Origin: Chitinophagales bacterium
GTDB lineage: Bacteria; Bacteroidota; Bacteroidia; Chitinophagales; LD1
DNA: 64,000 bases
Direction of reading: 5' to 3'
NCBI GenBank assembly: GCA_019638515.1
Contig: JAHBTS010000002.1
Location: 613,558-677,557, forward strand
The notes beneath the pieces were generated by a model. It made no database searches. It saw only the letters and a program-made list of their open reading frames with translations, and had not been told where the DNA came from. Positions 1 through 7,469 of this stretch are shown here, one piece after another (position 1 is the first letter of the stretch; each line of letters starts with the position of its first letter). A program made the position numbers and the translations under genes.

Positions 1-138
1 TTTTGAAAAAGAATCGCTCGCCCGGCTAAACGAGTGCTGAACGCGGTTAGCGTTTTGCTCCAAGGCGGCAAAAGCACCGCCCGTGCGGTTTATTGCCGAT
101 AATACTACCGATAAAGAAAAGGTTGCTGTTGCACTCAT
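1..138 (-). CDS. Tail tape-measure protein, N-terminal 46 residues (cut by window edge)
   Basis: The reading frame starts at ATG 138 and runs off the window after 46 residues (MSATATFSLSVVLSAINR at the start). The start resembles other phage tape-measure proteins, which begin with a short beta/hydrophobic stretch followed by a helical region. The position decides the call: the gene follows the tail-assembly chaperone directly, and its ATG overlaps the TGA of the chaperone's -1 frame (ATGA), the usual tail gene order. In long-tailed phages this protein sets tail length. The fragment alone would not be diagnostic. Confidence 0.7.
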   Translation of the reverse strand, partial: MSATATFSLSVVLSAINRTGGAFAALEQNANRVQHSFSRASDSFSK

Positions 139-499
139 AATGTGGCTATTTCTTTCGCCCAGTAATTAAATTCGCTAATAGTAAATGCAAGCAGCGTTTC
201 GGGCTTAAAGCCGCTTACCCTTGCGAAGTAGATAACTGCTTTGCCAATGCCGTCAAAGCCCCGCCAAACAGTGTGTCTTTTAGCAAAAAAAAATCATCTA
301 TACTCAGAGCTTCCACATCTTCCATAGCAAGCTGCTTCCCGTCAAATGTGCATATTTGAGCCATTAAAGCGGCTTCAAACTTAGCGCCTTCGGTTGCTCC
401 GCTTACCCGTTGCGCCTGCACCATATCCGCAACCAGCGGTTCGCGCATATCTACCTCGTTGTACTTAGGTGAGGTGCTTTCTTTCTTTGTAATTTTCAT
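135..499 (-). CDS. Tail assembly chaperone, frameshifted long form (E-E' type)
   Basis: From the U9 run (285-293, minus strand) the -1 frame is open with no stop for about 50 codons, through the 0-frame stop at 215, to TGA at 135-137. The extension ends in ETLLAFTISEFNYWAKEIA, a hydrophobic helix typical of the second half of gpG-T/E-E' chaperones that binds the tape measure. The length (365 nt plus one re-read base) gives exactly 122 codons. The TGA overlaps the tape-measure ATG. Frameshifting at this place is well known in long-tailed phages; here it is inferred from the open frame and slippery run, without an obvious pseudoknot. Confidence 0.75.
215..499 (-). CDS. Phage tail assembly chaperone, short (0-frame) form, gpE/Mu gp41-like
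   Basis: A 94-residue protein resembling the E/gp41-type tail assembly chaperones, with the central pattern of a VADMVQAQR helix, an LMAQICTF segment and an EDVEALSIDDFFLLKD helix. These chaperones coat the tape-measure protein during tail building. The gene lies after the sheath and tube genes and immediately before the tape measure, as in P2 and Mu relatives. A run of nine U residues at the DFFL codons (complement of 285-293) allows slippage into an open -1 frame; the longer product is listed separately. Confidence 0.75.
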   Translation of the reverse strand: MKITKKESTSPKYNEVDMREPLVADMVQAQRVSGATEGAKFEAALMAQICTFDGKQLAMEDVEALSIDDFFLLKDTLFGGALTALAKQLSTSQG

Positions 500-528
500 A
501 ACTGTTTTAAAAGAGTTTTAAACTTGTT

Positions 529-1080
529 TTAAATAGGTAGCGTAATGGTTATTACCGAAGGTTTACCTGCTGCCAAATCAATGCTATCCAATGCCGAAGA
601 ATCGGCAGCCGCATTTATGTTGTTTGTCTTGCTTCTATACCAATTATCCAGCGCGTATTCGTAAGCCTCCATTTCATCAATGGCATCGCGCACAGGGTTA
701 GTTACGTCAATTACAAGTGCAAAACCAAAAACGTAAAACGTATCGCCTCCGCTACATTCGCTCACCTGCCTCAATTCCATTCGCTCCAAGCGGCTCATGT
801 ATGCGCTGCCGCTTTCTGCTCCACGCTCCCAGTTAAAAGTAAGCGCAGCTATGCGCATGGCTTCCAACTCTTTCTTTTTGCCGTTTTTTAGCTCTTCGAG
901 CGTGGCGGGTATTACCTCCCACTCGCTGCCGCTCCATTGCTGCTTAGGGTTTGTGAGCAAGGCTGTTCGCTGCTCTTCGGTTATTTCAATAAAATTATCA
1001 TCGGGCGTTAAGCCGCCAACTTCGGTATCGTAAAACCCCTTAAATTCGTAAGTTAGTTCGTCTATTATGGCGTATAGCAT
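529..1080 (-). CDS. Phage protein of the tail region, possible tail-fibre assembly factor
   Basis: A 183-residue protein of unassigned family. Residues about 60-105 carry a Lys/Glu-rich helix (LEELKNGKKKELEAMRIAAL) followed by residues resembling the helical part of small tail-fibre assembly chaperones. The N-terminus (MLYAIIDELTYEFKGFY) also looks like such proteins, which often begin with a short beta segment describing a fibre tip. It ends one base before the next upstream gene's stop region (1082), so it is co-transcribed with the fibre-like gene at 1082-1735. Function is an inference from position and weak resemblance. Confidence 0.4.
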   Translation of the reverse strand: MLYAIIDELTYEFKGFYDTEVGGLTPDDNFIEITEEQRTALLTNPKQQWSGSEWEVIPATLEELKNGKKKELEAMRIAALTFNWERGAESGSAYMSRLERMELRQVSECSGGDTFYVFGFALVIDVTNPVRDAIDEMEAYEYALDNWYRSKTNNINAAADSSALDSIDLAAGKPSVITITLPI

Positions 1081-1081
1081 C

Positions 1082-1735
1082 TTATAGCTTTTCAGTAATT
1101 ATGTAATGAACTCTGCAAATAATACTTCCCGGTATAAAAGACCGTACTCTCGCAGGAAATGAAGACAATACACCTGCCGAAGGATAACCATCTAAACACA
1201 CACTTAAATCAGCATAAGCATCTACATGCTCCACCGTTAAAAGTATTCGGTGCTTTGCCGGGTCAAATACAAACGAGCTTGGCAAATAAACAGTTAGCAC
1301 ATTAGTTCCTGAACTAACATAGGTATCAGGACTTACCCCACTTCTTATCACCTTGTGCGTAATACCCAACTTGTTTAGCCATGTAGCGGCATCGGTAATG
1401 TTGTTTCCGGTTTTGTTTGCCTTGTCTAAAATTAAACCTGCTACCGCGCTGCTAAGTCCGCTAACCATCGGTTCAAGTTCATCACCAGGGTCCCAACCTG
1501 CAAATATACTCACAAGCTGCGGCAGCGTTTCTACAGTGCCACCGCCCAAGCCAAACACCTTACCTTCTGCATCTGCCATGCGCAAGTGCAAATTCTTGGT
1601 GCGCAGCGCAAGCAGGCTAAGAGGTATATTATCCACACCTCCCACGCCTCCTTGCACAAGGTCGGTTTCTTCAAAGCCTTGCACGGCTTCGTTCCAATCT
1701 ACCGTTGCGGCATCTGTTTCGTCTATATCGTACAT
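1082..1735 (-). CDS. Putative tail fibre or baseplate-associated protein
   Basis: A 217-residue protein with an N-terminal acidic, Gly-rich stretch and the segment NIPLSLLALRTKNLHLR near residues 36-52. This recalls the repeated 'N-L-P-x-L-A-x-R-T-x-x-L' region at the start of phage tail-fibre proteins. The rest is beta-rich with no recognised domain. It sits 6 bp downstream of the tail-tube gene and 2 bp upstream of the 183-residue protein, so all belong to the leftward tail operon. It is short for a full fibre; it could be a fibre base or a baseplate connector. Confidence 0.4.
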   Translation of the reverse strand: MYDIDETDAATVDWNEAVQGFEETDLVQGGVGGVDNIPLSLLALRTKNLHLRMADAEGKVFGLGGGTVETLPQLVSIFAGWDPGDELEPMVSGLSSAVAGLILDKANKTGNNITDAATWLNKLGITHKVIRSGVSPDTYVSSGTNVLTVYLPSSFVFDPAKHRILLTVEHVDAYADLSVCLDGYPSAGVLSSFPARVRSFIPGSIICRVHYIITEKL

Positions 1736-1740
1736 AATTC

Positions 1741-2247
1741 TTACGCGTTAATTCTAAACCCGGCAGTTAAATCTTTACCTCCCACAACCAAAGTATTGCT
1801 AAAGGCATCAAAAGAAAGTACAGGCTTTCCGCTATCGGTTACAGAGCAAGCCCAAACGCTCATAATGAGTGTAAATTCGCTCATTTCGTTTGCCTTAAAA
1901 CCTCCGAGCGGTATGTTTTTACCAATGCCCGTTACGGCAATAGTGATGTTTTCTTCGGTGGTTCTGCCTGCTTGTGTAAAACCTTCTTTGTTGCCTCTAA
2001 AAATGAGCTTGCACGGCTTGGTTATATCGGTTAGCTTTTTAAACTCATCTGCAAATATCGAGTTGAATTTAATCTGCACTTCCAATTTCTCCACGCCTGC
2101 CGGAAGCTCTATATCGCTTAACATTCCAAGCGATTTAAAATCAGACATTTTATACTTAAAATCGGGAAAGGTAATTTCGGAAAATTTACCTGCAATCTTT
2201 CCTCCTTCCACATACACATTGCCGTTGGTTACTTTATACGCTACCAT
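1741..2247 (-). CDS. Contractile tail tube protein (P2 FII-like)
   Basis: 168 residues, a usual length for P2-type major tail tube proteins. The sequence alternates beta strands (KVTNGNVYVEGGKIAGKFSEITFPDFKYKMSDFKSLGM in pieces) and contains the LPAGVEKLEVQIKF segment, recalling the 'leLPkl.....' start of FII proteins. It follows the sheath gene directly, the order seen in P2-like myophage modules. The tube is the inner conduit through which DNA is injected. The preceding spacer (2248-2277) is A/T-rich with TTTAAAA runs and no Shine-Dalgarno site, normal for Bacteroidota. Confidence 0.7.
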   Translation of the reverse strand: MVAYKVTNGNVYVEGGKIAGKFSEITFPDFKYKMSDFKSLGMLSDIELPAGVEKLEVQIKFNSIFADEFKKLTDITKPCKLIFRGNKEGFTQAGRTTEENITIAVTGIGKNIPLGGFKANEMSEFTLIMSVWACSVTDSGKPVLSFDAFSNTLVVGGKDLTAGFRINA

Positions 2248-2277
2248 CTTTTTTTATTTTAAAAACGTTTTAAAAAT

Positions 2278-3513
2278 TTATTGAAATAATTGCTCCAAAT
2301 ACTGCACGTTTAAATAGCTTTCGTAAGTAAGCCTGTCTAAACTTGGGTGGGCGCAGAAATCGTAAGAGAAAACAAACTGCCCTGCTTGCACATTGGCAAT
2401 CGGGTTTTTCGCTTTTTCGTACCAAATGTTAGCGTCCAAAATAGCACCCTGCGCTTTCATGGTGTTAAAGTAGTTCTGCACGCTGGCAACTATAAAATCA
2501 AGCGCAGCATAGCCAATGTTTTTATCCATAAAGCTAAGCGATTCTCGTTGTATGGTTTCTTCTATCACATCTTCCACAATAGAAGCTGCAATCATGCCTT
2601 TTAGGCTCGCATCAGTTGGGAAAGCAGCCGTCCAGTTGCCCCACAGGCGTGTGCCGTTGCCTTGCGTTTTAAAAATAGTTACAATGCCCTTGGCGTTCAA
2701 AAGTTGGTTATCTGCTCCGCTATCTGTAAGGCTGCCAATAATAGCTACTGCAGAGCCTTTTACGTTGGTAAGTTCGCGGTTGCTCGGACTTTGCCAAAAG
2801 CCAACATCTTCGTGTGTGGCAATAAATTCGGCAGCCAGCAACTGGCTCAAAGGAGCTTGCACATCTACGCCAAAATCTTCGTTAAGCACCAACATGTTTG
2901 GAAAGCAAAGTATTACACGCTTATCGCTGTAACTGTAATTGGTATTGCGCGAAATAATCGCATCTACCACACTTGCCGCGTAAATATCAATAAGCGCCTT
3001 TGCCTTTAGCGTTGCGGCTACGGAGCGCATTTTAGCACCAATGCTTAGCACTTGCGAGTAGCCGGGTGCAATTATGAAATTCGGCTTCATGCCAAATTTG
3101 GCTTCGGCTGTTTTTAGCAACTCAATACCCGCAATTAGTTTGGCTTCTAAGCCGCTTAAAGAGTTACCCAAAGCTCCGAGCGATTCCTCGTTTATTTCGG
3201 TGTAGTACTTGTTTGATTCTACGCCCACAGCAGTGCCATCGAGCATATCAGACTGGTCTGTGGCATCTGCCACGTTTAGTACTATTACCGGAGCGTTGCC
3301 GTCTTTATACAGCGATTTTAAAGCGTTTAAAATCGTTGTACCGGGAAGGTCTAAGCCATACTTTGCTTCTGCCTGCTCCAAATTGGTAACGAGTGTTAGC
3401 TCATTATCGCCTTCGGCAGCAACACCCACCAATGCCACTAATGATGTTTCGCTGTTGCGGAAAATCTTTAGCGTGTCTTTTTGTTTAATTTCTACTCCGT
3501 GTAAGTAGCTCAT
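2278..3513 (-). CDS. Contractile tail sheath protein
   Basis: 411 residues, within the normal range for phage sheath proteins. Typical elements are the N-terminal MSYLHGVEI (sheath proteins commonly begin with a glycine-valine-tyrosine/isoleucine motif), an early 'SLVALVGVAAEG' strand, the LNALKSLYKDGNAPVIVLNV segment, the middle domain with 'NFIIAPGYS', and a C-terminal ring domain with VQNYFNTMKAQGAILDA followed by a beta strand. It surrounds the tail tube and contracts on infection, so this phage is a myovirus type. It is transcribed with tube and baseplate genes. Confidence 0.88.
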   Translation of the reverse strand: MSYLHGVEIKQKDTLKIFRNSETSLVALVGVAAEGDNELTLVTNLEQAEAKYGLDLPGTTILNALKSLYKDGNAPVIVLNVADATDQSDMLDGTAVGVESNKYYTEINEESLGALGNSLSGLEAKLIAGIELLKTAEAKFGMKPNFIIAPGYSQVLSIGAKMRSVAATLKAKALIDIYAASVVDAIISRNTNYSYSDKRVILCFPNMLVLNEDFGVDVQAPLSQLLAAEFIATHEDVGFWQSPSNRELTNVKGSAVAIIGSLTDSGADNQLLNAKGIVTIFKTQGNGTRLWGNWTAAFPTDASLKGMIAASIVEDVIEETIQRESLSFMDKNIGYAALDFIVASVQNYFNTMKAQGAILDANIWYEKAKNPIANVQAGQFVFSYDFCAHPSLDRLTYESYLNVQYLEQLFQ

Positions 3514-3527
3514 AGCTTTTATTTTTT

Positions 3528-3839
3528 TTAGTTATTATGAAAATAAGCGGCATCAATGCCCGTAATTTTATTGTTGTATTTAATTGCTATCCGCACGCTG
3601 CCAACTGTATCGGTTGGCATAAACAATACTTGCTTCACATTTACGCGAGGCTCGTAAGTGTTTATTTGGTTAGTTATTTCGAGTGCCATAGCCATTTTAT
3701 CTAAACTCTTATCGAGCAGCAAGTGCGAGCCAACGCCCATGCTCGGCAAAAAAGGCACATCGCCTTTATTGGTAAGCAATATGGTGCGTATGCACTGCGC
3801 AATACTTTCATCATTCTGTGCCGCTAAAATTATATTCAT
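3528..3839 (-). CDS. Baseplate wedge protein, gp25/W family
   Basis: 103 residues, the usual size of gp25-like (IraD/gp25 fold) baseplate components. The recognisable pattern is an N-terminal 'ESIAQCIRTILLTNKGDVPFLPSMG' region (IR..L.T..G...P..G), then a helix 'KMAMALEITNQINTYEPRVNVKQV' matching the 'I..ai..wEPRv.v..v' core of the family. The protein nucleates sheath polymerisation at the baseplate. The start overlaps the upstream gp37-like gene by 29 bp, suggesting translational coupling. Confidence 0.8.
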   Translation of the reverse strand: MNIILAAQNDESIAQCIRTILLTNKGDVPFLPSMGVGSHLLLDKSLDKMAMALEITNQINTYEPRVNVKQVLFMPTDTVGSVRIAIKYNNKITGIDAAYFHNN

Positions 3840-4305
3840 GCTGCTCTAAGGTTAAATCTAATTCGGTTGGTGCAGGGTACTCGCTTTCTGCTCCTTTTAC
3901 CAAAATGCTTTTAAATCCTAATTTAATGCCATACTGCCAAACACCGTTATGCTCACCAAGCATATCTTCTTGCACAAACTGTATGCCGCTTGTGGCATTG
4001 GTTAGCCTTTCGCCATACAAGGCATTGCGAAGCTCGGTAGTGGTGTAGTATAAGCCTTGCGCTCCTGCCTCTTTGCCGCGCAAACGCCTAAACACCAGTA
4101 TTAACTCCATCTGCACATCGCTCGGTTGAAACACTTGCTCAGCATCGCCCTCGCTGTATTTTGTACGTTCGTAACGCACCAGCACTTCGCCCACTTGGTG
4201 TTTTAAAAAATATTGCTCCGGTCGCTCGGGATAAGGCAACACTCCACACCACGGAGTGGCTGCGGAAATGGCATTTATCAATTCTTGCTCCCAAACTTCT
4301 TGCAT
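3811..4305 (-). CDS. Mu gp37-like tail protein (DUF1834 type)
   Basis: 164 residues. The N-terminus (EQELINAISAATPWCGVLPYPE) and the following beta-rich region resemble Mu gp37/DUF1834 proteins, which have a helix ending near residue 20 and a beta-sandwich similar to tail terminator proteins. It precedes the baseplate gp25-like gene and lies in the same transcription unit. In Mu, gp37 is associated with tail completion. The odd feature is location: in Mu gp37 directly follows gp36, whereas here a 1.7 kb membrane/secreted module separates them. Confidence 0.55.
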   Translation of the reverse strand: MQEVWEQELINAISAATPWCGVLPYPERPEQYFLKHQVGEVLVRYERTKYSEGDAEQVFQPSDVQMELILVFRRLRGKEAGAQGLYYTTTELRNALYGERLTNATSGIQFVQEDMLGEHNGVWQYGIKLGFKSILVKGAESEYPAPTELDLTLEQHEYNFSGTE

Positions 4306-4310
4306 ATCTT

Positions 4311-4523
4311 TTATTTAGCTTCTTGTGTTTCTCCAATTACATACTGCAAGCCTTTAAGCGTTGCCACCAACCAACTCACCGCAATGCCTGCCAGCACCTT
4401 CCATTTATCGCTAAGTACATCGGCAGGTATTGCCGCTACTGCACTTCCTGTTGCAGGCACTATAATCAATATCATGGCGTTTACAAACCTTGTGTAATAC
4501 CACTTTGCACTTCGTTTATTCAT
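4311..4523 (-). CDS. Small two-helix membrane protein, holin candidate
   Basis: 70 residues with two predicted transmembrane helices (about residues 14-33, FVNAMILIIVPATGSAVAA, and 42-60, VLAGIAVSWLVATLKGLQY) and charged ends. Size, two hydrophobic segments and location in a phage late operon are the features of class II/III holins, which form the membrane lesion that releases endolysin. The endolysin candidate is in the divergent late block (10293-10724). Overlap of 8 bp with the secreted protein upstream suggests coupling. No sequence family was recognised, so holin is a positional inference. Confidence 0.5.
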   Translation of the reverse strand: MNKRSAKWYYTRFVNAMILIIVPATGSAVAAIPADVLSDKWKVLAGIAVSWLVATLKGLQYVIGETQEAK

Positions 4524-5163
4524 CTCTTACCAATGCGTAGATTATGTAAACTTTAAAATACGTGCCGGAAGGTACTTCCCAAACAGCCTCCCCGTCTGAT
4601 AAATACAGGGGTCCTTTCCTGTAAGAAATATCAATACCATTTTCTAGTCGTTCAAACACAAAATTAGGTTCGTCCACATTCAGGGGAGATGAAAAGCAGA
4701 TGACCCCACGCCCTATTGATACAGTATCTCCGGTAACGAGCGCCATATAACCAACTGTATCGGTCACTCCACCAATTCTCACCCCATATACAGAGAAAAC
4801 ATCATAATGAAAGCCATAGGGAGCAGTGTCTAGTGCCAAAACATAACCTGTGTAATCCGACCAGTTAGCTATTTGCGCACTATCCACAGTTACCATTTTG
4901 GAGTAGATTTTAATGGCGGCAGTATCTGCATTTGCATTTGCATTTAGCTTCTTTTTGCCAACTATGCCGTTGTTTATAGTTAGCACACTATCGCTGCCGC
5001 TTACAGGCAGCTTGCTAAGCTCCAAGTGGTTCTCTACGCGCACGCCTTTAAACCGTATGGTATCGGGGTAGTAGTATTTATAGGGTTTCATGTTGTAGTA
5101 AAACTGCGCAGATGCTTGCATTGCGCACACTACACACACTATTAAGTACAATGCCTTTTTCAT
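4516..5163 (-). CDS. Secreted phage-encoded protein of unknown function
   Basis: 215 residues with a clear Sec signal peptide (MKKALYLIVCVVCAMQASAQ, cleavage after ASA). The mature part is Thr/Val-rich and beta-like (SIGRGVICFSSPLN, FVFERLENGIDISYRKG). A short low-complexity NANANADTAAI stretch lies near residue 75. It resembles the small secreted beta proteins encoded by host Bacteroidota rather than a virion protein. Signal peptides are rare among structural genes, so it is probably a lysogenic-conversion (moron) or envelope-modifying gene. No family recognised. Confidence 0.5.
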   Translation of the reverse strand: MKKALYLIVCVVCAMQASAQFYYNMKPYKYYYPDTIRFKGVRVENHLELSKLPVSGSDSVLTINNGIVGKKKLNANANADTAAIKIYSKMVTVDSAQIANWSDYTGYVLALDTAPYGFHYDVFSVYGVRIGGVTDTVGYMALVTGDTVSIGRGVICFSSPLNVDEPNFVFERLENGIDISYRKGPLYLSDGEAVWEVPSGTYFKVYIIYALVRDE

Positions 5164-5181
5164 GTTTTTTCTTCGTTTTTT

Positions 5182-5376
5182 TTAATTTTTATTTCGTTTA
5201 CTTTTAAGCATTAAATAGCCAAATGTTATGTTGGCAACGGCAACGAGCATTGTGCATACTATACTAACTATTTGCACCAAAGGGTCGCTGCTTGTTACTG
5301 CCGGTGTGGCGCTCACGCCCACGCTGGTTAATCCGTACATTACAGTATCTACTACTATTGTTTGTGTTGCGCTCAT
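5182..5376 (-). CDS. Small single-pass membrane protein, possible holin/antiholin
   Basis: 64 residues: a polar Thr/Ser/Val-rich N-terminus and one strong transmembrane helix near residues 33-54 (VQIVSIVCTMLVAVANITFG), followed by a Lys/Arg-rich tail (KSKRNKN), giving an N-out/C-in topology. It stands between two exported proteins in the leftward late operon. The size and charged tail would suit an antiholin or class III holin beside the two-helix protein at 4311-4523, but nothing in the sequence proves it. Confidence 0.4.
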   Translation of the reverse strand: MSATQTIVVDTVMYGLTSVGVSATPAVTSSDPLVQIVSIVCTMLVAVANITFGYLMLKSKRNKN

Positions 5377-5448
5377 GGCTGTTTGGTGCTACTTGCATGG
5401 CAGCTTTCGCCACCATGCTTTCGCGCTTATCGGTGTTTGTATTATGAG

Positions 5449-5988
5449 TTAATTTTGTAGCTTAAAAAATCGCGGTTGCACCTTTAGAGCCTTGCTTACG
5501 CCATAGCACTCTACGCAACCTTTCACACTATCGCTTTGTTGGCTGTAATCGCTTGTGAATGCACAAGTAACACACGATTGAGCCAAAGCCGGGAATAGCA
5601 ACACCACTGCCAGTATTTTGCCTAATGGCTTCAATGCCCTTATTAAATAGCCTATCGCTGCTCCAAGTGTAAGCACCAGTGCGCCTATCCAACTTATCCA
5701 GCTTTCCGGTGAAGAGGATAACGGCTTTTGGTTTACCGCTTGCGCAGCTTGCAGCAGCAAGCTCTTGAACTCCGGGTCGCTCACCGATTTTGCAACAACT
5801 TGCAGGCTATCGGCAAACGTTGCCACTTTGGTGGTGTTAAGAATTTCGCCAACGGTTGTAAGTTCATAATCTTGGTGAGGCATTGCTACCACTACCTGCT
5901 CGGGCTTTTCGACCTGCGTTTGCGCGTTTGTTGTTTGCGCGGCAAGTGCCGTAAATGCAATTAAAATTGCGGTTAAAAAGTTTTTCAT
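5449..5988 (-). CDS. Exported membrane-anchored phage protein, spanin/lysis-accessory candidate
   Basis: 179 residues. It begins with a Sec signal peptide (MKNFLTAILIAFTALAAQTTNAQ), has a polar periplasmic stretch of about 80 residues, then a long hydrophobic segment (WISWIGALVLTLGAAIGYLI and KILAVVLLFPALAQS), and a Cys-rich C-terminus with four cysteines (SCVTCAFTS, GCVECYG). An exported domain plus a membrane segment in a late phage cluster could serve host envelope disruption, but the topology is not that of classical i-spanins. No homologue recognised. Confidence 0.4.
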   Translation of the reverse strand: MKNFLTAILIAFTALAAQTTNAQTQVEKPEQVVVAMPHQDYELTTVGEILNTTKVATFADSLQVVAKSVSDPEFKSLLLQAAQAVNQKPLSSSPESWISWIGALVLTLGAAIGYLIRALKPLGKILAVVLLFPALAQSCVTCAFTSDYSQQSDSVKGCVECYGVSKALKVQPRFFKLQN

Positions 5989-6005
5989 TTCGTTTTTAAG
6001 TTGGT

Positions 6006-6428
6006 TTAAAAAATGTTTGTTTTAAAAGTTGTTCGATCTCCAAAAAGAATTTGATTTCCTCCGTTGTTGCCGCTTGTGGTTTCTACCTTGTCGGCATCAA
6101 GCACAATTACGCCTCTTTGTATATCTTTAAGCAGCGCCAAAGTTTGCGCGTGCAGCTTTAGCAAGGTGTCCGGCACATTTAAAGCATCTCTGCGTTTGTA
6201 CAGCATGTACTTCATTACGTCTTTTACAATGCCTTTAAAGAACAAATCGGGCGAGGCAACAGGCAGTACATATCTGCCGCGCAAATAACCGTGTATTAAG
6301 CCAACAGCATCTTCGTTTACTGCAAGCAACAAAGCTGCTTGCTCGGTAGCATCTTTATTGTCCGTAAGGTCAAATAAATCACGCTCCGTAAGTATAGAAT
6401 TAAGTTCTTCTTGCGATAGATACTGCAT
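6006..6428 (-). CDS. Mu gp36-like head protein (DUF1320)
   Basis: 140 residues, matching the gp36/DUF1320 size. The N-terminal YLSQEELNSILTERDLFDLT, followed by an Ala/Asp helix and 'VGLIHGYLRGRYVLP', is the family signature (aI..a...idgyL..RY.lPl). The C-terminal half is helical with QTLALLKDIQRG. The protein follows the major capsid gene, as in Mu, and is a probable head-tail connector. A strong intrinsic terminator lies between it and the capsid gene, so expression should be lower than that of capsid. Confidence 0.8.
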   Translation of the reverse strand: MQYLSQEELNSILTERDLFDLTDNKDATEQAALLLAVNEDAVGLIHGYLRGRYVLPVASPDLFFKGIVKDVMKYMLYKRRDALNVPDTLLKLHAQTLALLKDIQRGVIVLDADKVETTSGNNGGNQILFGDRTTFKTNIF

Positions 6429-6439
6429 GGTTATTTTTT

Positions 6440-6482
6440 TAAAAAAAGTGCCGGGAAAATCCTCCCAAAAAAACCCGGCACT
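6440..6482 (-). terminator. Intrinsic terminator after the major capsid gene
   Basis: On the minus strand the 9-bp perfect arms AGTGCCGGG (6474-6482) and CCCGGCACT (6447-6455) enclose an 18-nt loop and are followed by seven U residues. This is a textbook Rho-independent terminator 14 bp past the capsid stop. It would cap transcripts so that capsid exceeds the downstream connector and tail genes, with partial read-through feeding the rest. Confidence 0.8.
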
Positions 6483-6496
6483 ATGCGATATATTAC

Positions 6497-7441
6497 CTAC
6501 TCAACCGGAGGCACGTATGCCGCAAATTTTAAGCCTTTTAGTCTTGCCACGGCTTTGTCGCGGTAAAGTGCAGAATCCAAAATGAAATCTACATGCGACT
6601 TGTAGAAATTCGATTGCTGCACCATATCGTAAGCCTTTAAGCCTTCGCGTGTGGTAAAGAAGCTAAAGCCTGCACGCTCTTCAAAAGAAGCCACATAAAG
6701 GCTGCAAGTATCGGCAGAAGTACCTACCGTTTCGTTAAACGGCAATACTGTTTGTCCGTTTGCTTCAATATCTACCAATGGCACACCATTATACACAGGA
6801 ATTTTCTTTCCAAAAGTAGTGTCGGTGTATTGGATATACTCACGAGCAATCGTATTTAAACGGCTCAATGCCTTGCCATTCAAAATAACTACTTTGTTTA
6901 TGCCTTTGCAGGTAGCAATTACCTCATCTAAACGCTCCAAAAACTCTTGCTGCGATGCTCTTGCGTTATCGCTATTGCCAAGAATTACTTCTAAGCCATT
7001 GGCTGCTGCGGTAATTATTTGCCCGCCTGTGGATAGCTTTTTTAAACCGTTAAATTGGGTTGGCGTAATGGCTGAATCGCCATTCACAAGCGTGTCGTTA
7101 AAAATGTTTGCCAATCCCGGAGCTAATCTGCTTAATTGTGCAGTAAACTCGCTTGGTATATCACTGCCCATCAGCTCGCGAGCCACGTCCACCTTTATTT
7201 CTTCACCAATTAGCTTTCTGCCGCTTGTGAAGTAGGAAGGCGATAATACTTCGCCTGTGTATGGGCTATCCAACGCACGCGCTTCGGCACTTACACCGTC
7301 TTGCTCTTTACGTTGCGAAGTAGCATCGCCACTTCCTTGAAAGAACTCCACATATAAATCAAGTAATGGCGAGTAACGCAACATGCGTTCAAGCAACAAT
7401 GCCGTGTTGGCATTCCCCGATGCTATTTGTCTTATGTTCAC
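6497..7441 (-). CDS. Major capsid protein (Mu gpT-like)
   Basis: 314 residues, close to Mu gpT (about 305). It starts with a helix (NANTALLLERMLRYSPLLDLYVEFFQ) and continues with DDVARELMGSDIPSEF-like and 'LNTIAREYIQYTDTTFGKKIPVYNGVPLVDIE' elements typical of HK97-fold capsids, in which a beta hinge follows the long spine helix. It lies directly downstream of the protease/scaffold gene. The phage expresses it upstream of an intrinsic terminator, which fits the need for hundreds of copies per head. Confidence 0.8.
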   Translation of the reverse strand: MNIRQIASGNANTALLLERMLRYSPLLDLYVEFFQGSGDATSQRKEQDGVSAEARALDSPYTGEVLSPSYFTSGRKLIGEEIKVDVARELMGSDIPSEFTAQLSRLAPGLANIFNDTLVNGDSAITPTQFNGLKKLSTGGQIITAAANGLEVILGNSDNARASQQEFLERLDEVIATCKGINKVVILNGKALSRLNTIAREYIQYTDTTFGKKIPVYNGVPLVDIEANGQTVLPFNETVGTSADTCSLYVASFEERAGFSFFTTREGLKAYDMVQQSNFYKSHVDFILDSALYRDKAVARLKGLKFAAYVPPVE

Positions 7442-7469
7442 TTTTTAAAATTTTATTTGGTTTAAAAAT

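Noticed and set aside
1586-2284. Open frame of 232 codons on the plus strand over the tail tube gene
   Set aside because: It lies antisense to a well-supported tail tube gene and shows no domain; its length follows from the composition of the opposite frame.
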